Source: Thermanaeromonas sp. C210 (GTDB lineage Bacteria; Bacillota; DSM-521; Neomoorellales; Neomoorellaceae). From it: DNA of 64,000 nucleotides. Positions 62,354 to 64,000 of the stretch are shown here, in pieces. Numbering within the stretch: position 1 is the first letter of the stretch; every line of letters starts with the position of its first letter. Below the pieces are notes generated by a model. That model saw only the letters and a program-made list of their open reading frames with translations, was not told the origin of the DNA and did not search any database. The stretch spans positions 186,001 through 250,000 of the forward strand of contig NZ_BLWF01000001.1 of the NCBI RefSeq assembly GCF_013167955.1, written 5' to 3'. The position numbers and the translations under genes were made by a program.

Positions 62354-63652
62354 ATGGGGAGGCAGAGTGCTTTGCAGGGGAGAACAAGCCTTGGGCTTTA
62401 CGCCCTTCAGTGGGTGGTCTTCCACCTGGGGGTCATGGTTTCCGTACCTGTGATCGTGGGCCCTGCCCTGGGCATGAACACCTTGGAAATAGCCAGGTTA
62501 AGCCAGACGATTTTTTTCCTCACCGGCCTGGCGAGTTTGCTGCAGGTCAAGTTCGGCCATGGGGTATTGCTGGTGGAAGGGCCGGCGGCTCCCTGGTGGG
62601 TCGCCTATGTGCTTTTGGGCGGTATGGCGGCGGAAATGGGAAGACCACCGGCATTGGTCCGGACCGATATTGGAGGCGCCATGATGGCCGTGGGCCTTAT
62701 CTTTACCCTTATGGGGTGGGCACGGTTGATCACCAGGTGGCGTTTCTTTTTTACCCCCCGCATCACCGGGGTGCTCCTCACACTATTGGGATTACAGATG
62801 GGGGGCGTGGGAGTTAGAGGCCTTGTCGGCGGGGGAACAAAGCTTTTTATAATCGGGCTTCTGACTCTACTAACGGTGATCTACCTCGCCCTGAAGGGCA
62901 GGGGCATCCTCAAACAAGGGGCCTTTGTGGCAGGTGTAGCCCTGGGATGGTTGTTGAGCCTGGTGACGGGCTCTTCTTTCATACCACCCGTGAAAGATGT
63001 GGCGCTGATGTCCCTACCTTCTCTTTTTCCCTGGGGCCCTCCTACTTTTGATTGGGGAACCCTATTTTCCCTGGTCCTGCTGGGTATACTTCTGGTACCA
63101 AACGTAATTGGCAGCCTCTCGGCCTGGGAAGCCGCTGCAGGTGACGGGTTGCCCGCTAACAAATATGACCGGGCCCTGGCCGCCAGCGGTGCGGCGAACC
63201 TCCTGAGTGGGGTGGGGGGCGGTGTCGGGACCATTCCCTTTGCCATCTCCGCCGGCCTGGTATCCGTTACGGGGAATACGGAAAAGCGGCCCTTTATCCT
63301 GGCCTGCATATTGTTTATGGCCATGGGGTTATTTCCTCCCCTGGGAGGGCTCATAGGAAGTATTCCCCAGCCGGTGGCGGCGGCGGTGTTGCTGGTTTCC
63401 GGCAGTTCCTTGGTCGAGATCGGCCTTAAAGACCTGTTGCGGGAGGAAGGTGGCTTGCGGGGGACCTTCATAATTGGATTAAGTCTTTTGTCCGGTGTGG
63501 GGGTCATGTTATTACCTGCATCCTACTGGGCAAGGGTGCCGGCCTGGGCGGCGGGGGCCCTGAGCAATGCGGTTATCGTGGGCACGCTGGCCGGTATTTT
63601 ACTGGAACACGTTGTCCTCAGGGAAAAGGGAGAAAGGAGCCGGGCGACTTAA
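62354..63652 (+). CDS. NCS2-type (xanthine/uracil) permease family protein
   Basis: A 432-residue protein with about 12-14 hydrophobic segments and the NCS2-like opening 'YALQWVVFHLGVMVSVPVIV', then 'LASLLQVKFGHGVLLVEGPA' and 'SAWEAAAGDGLPANKYDRAL'. NCS2 carriers move purines, pyrimidines or ascorbate. It lies 14 bp after tctA, so the operon has two carriers for possibly different substrates. ATG 62354 has GGGGCAGGCGG before it. Confidence 0.82.
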   Translation: MGRQSALQGRTSLGLYALQWVVFHLGVMVSVPVIVGPALGMNTLEIARLSQTIFFLTGLASLLQVKFGHGVLLVEGPAAPWWVAYVLLGGMAAEMGRPPALVRTDIGGAMMAVGLIFTLMGWARLITRWRFFFTPRITGVLLTLLGLQMGGVGVRGLVGGGTKLFIIGLLTLLTVIYLALKGRGILKQGAFVAGVALGWLLSLVTGSSFIPPVKDVALMSLPSLFPWGPPTFDWGTLFSLVLLGILLVPNVIGSLSAWEAAAGDGLPANKYDRALAASGAANLLSGVGGGVGTIPFAISAGLVSVTGNTEKRPFILACILFMAMGLFPPLGGLIGSIPQPVAAAVLLVSGSSLVEIGLKDLLREEGGLRGTFIIGLSLLSGVGVMLLPASYWARVPAWAAGALSNAVIVGTLAGILLEHVVLREKGERSRAT

Positions 63653-63667
63653 AGTCCCTTTTCTCGA

Positions 63668-63757
63668 CTAGCCGGCACCGCCCAGGGCAGTTACCCGGGC
63701 GTCACCAGCAGATAAGGGTGCGTCCGGGCCCTGCCCTGGCCGGTGCTTTATTTTTGC
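63668..63757 (+). terminator. Terminator of the catabolic operon
   Basis: GCCGGCACCGCCCAGGGCAG pairs with CTGCCCTGGCCGGTGC (16 of 16 after one bulge), across a long loop, and is followed by TTTATTTTT. It ends the run from 54010 to 63652. Confidence 0.8.
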
Positions 63758-63832
63758 TGCCGGCTCAAGTAGGGGTATAAATGGCGGCTTTGACGGAAAT
63801 ACTCAAAAACACATGACCATCCTTGCCAATGC

Positions 63833-63860
63833 TTGCCTTATGTTGGGATAGTAGTATAAT
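63833..63860 (+). promoter_or_regulatory. Promoter of the last, partial gene
   Basis: TTGCCT (63833-63838) and TATAAT (63855-63860) are 16 nt apart, 26 bp before the GTG start. It follows the terminator, so a new transcript begins here. Confidence 0.55.
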
Positions 63861-63886
63861 TAGGCTTAGCAAGGGGGTGACGCAGA

Positions 63887-64000
63887 GTGGCATGTCGAAT
63901 AGGTATACCGCGAGGGCTGGCCTACTATTATTTTTTTCCCTTTATAGAGGGTTTCCTTAAGGCTTTGGGGGCGGAGGTGGTGGTTTCTCCCCCCAGCGAC
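63887..64000 (+). CDS. 5' part of an activase-related 2-hydroxyacyl-CoA dehydratase-family protein (DUF2229-like)
   Basis: The visible 38 residues read VACRIGIPRGLAYYYFFPFI and then EGFLKALGAEVVVSPPS, the standard N-terminus of the 'CoA protein activase' (DUF2229) group in anaerobes ('IGIPRxLxYYxxYPFW..FFxxLGxEVVxSPPT'). These proteins belong with the double-cubane/2-hydroxyacyl-CoA dehydratase system. The GTG start has AAGGGGG 10 nt upstream. The remainder lies outside the window. Confidence 0.8.
   Translation, partial: MACRIGIPRGLAYYYFFPFIEGFLKALGAEVVVSPPSD

Overview
The window looks like part of the chromosome of an anaerobic, G+C-rich, spore-forming Firmicute of the Clostridia, in the style of Moorella or Thermanaeromonas. 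This is an inference from gene content: strong AGGAGG-type ribosome sites, many GTG/TTG starts, a CwlD-type amidase, a YjcZ-like mini-protein, ferredoxin-linked 2-oxoacid oxidoreductase genes and a type I-G (old I-U) CRISPR system. No rRNA or other taxonomic marker is present.

Layout. 1-6.4 kb: the end of a MacB-type ABC exporter (minus strand), then a lactate-utilisation-type operon (LutC, a LutB-LutA fusion, a FadR-type GntR regulator and a methyltransferase). 6.4-13.3 kb is an accessory, decaying region. It holds a freshly inserted ISL3-type element with a 9-bp target duplication, a tRNA-Gly(CCC) with a dead tyrosine integrase beside it, small Cys-rich genes, a DUF2284 gene, and an oxidoreductase relic split by an internally deleted IS21-type element that still has both ends and a 7-bp target duplication. 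13.3-22.3 kb: a type I-G CRISPR locus (csb1-csb2-cas3-csb3, then 14 repeats and 13 spacers) without cas1, cas2 or cas4. Three hairpins resembling degenerate CRISPR repeats lie upstream of its promoter.

22.4-33 kb: mostly chromosomal genes. These are a UPF0316 protein behind a structured leader, a secreted or anchored thermonuclease, a DrrAB-like exporter translationally coupled to a CBS-GGDEF protein, a cell-wall amidase, the AmmeMemoRadiSam pair, an M20 amidohydrolase and a membrane-anchored unknown. 33-41.6 kb: a complete run of arginine genes (argC-J-B-D-F-G-H) behind two textbook ARG boxes. 41.7-51 kb: OsmC, two 2-hydroxyacyl-CoA dehydratase-family subunits with their ATP-dependent activator, a sodium:solute symporter, a phenylacetate-CoA ligase and IorAB. 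Together these suggest aromatic amino or aryl acid metabolism. 51-64 kb: a soluble chemoreceptor with a zinc-binding CZB domain, a self-regulated LacI repressor, and a catabolic operon (creatininase, class II aldolase, TIM-barrel isomerase, UPF0261, Zn-dehydrogenase, TctCBA transporter, NCS2-type permease) whose substrate is not evident.

The most interesting signal is not a gene. Three intergenic segments (about 1655-1866, 27779-27990 and 54922-55128) share one elaborate RNA fold of about 210 nt. Helices pair by different but complementary sequences in the different copies, and two copies carry symmetrical tandem G-A modules. I do not recognise this RNA. The degenerate mini-array upstream of the cas promoter is the second strongest lead.
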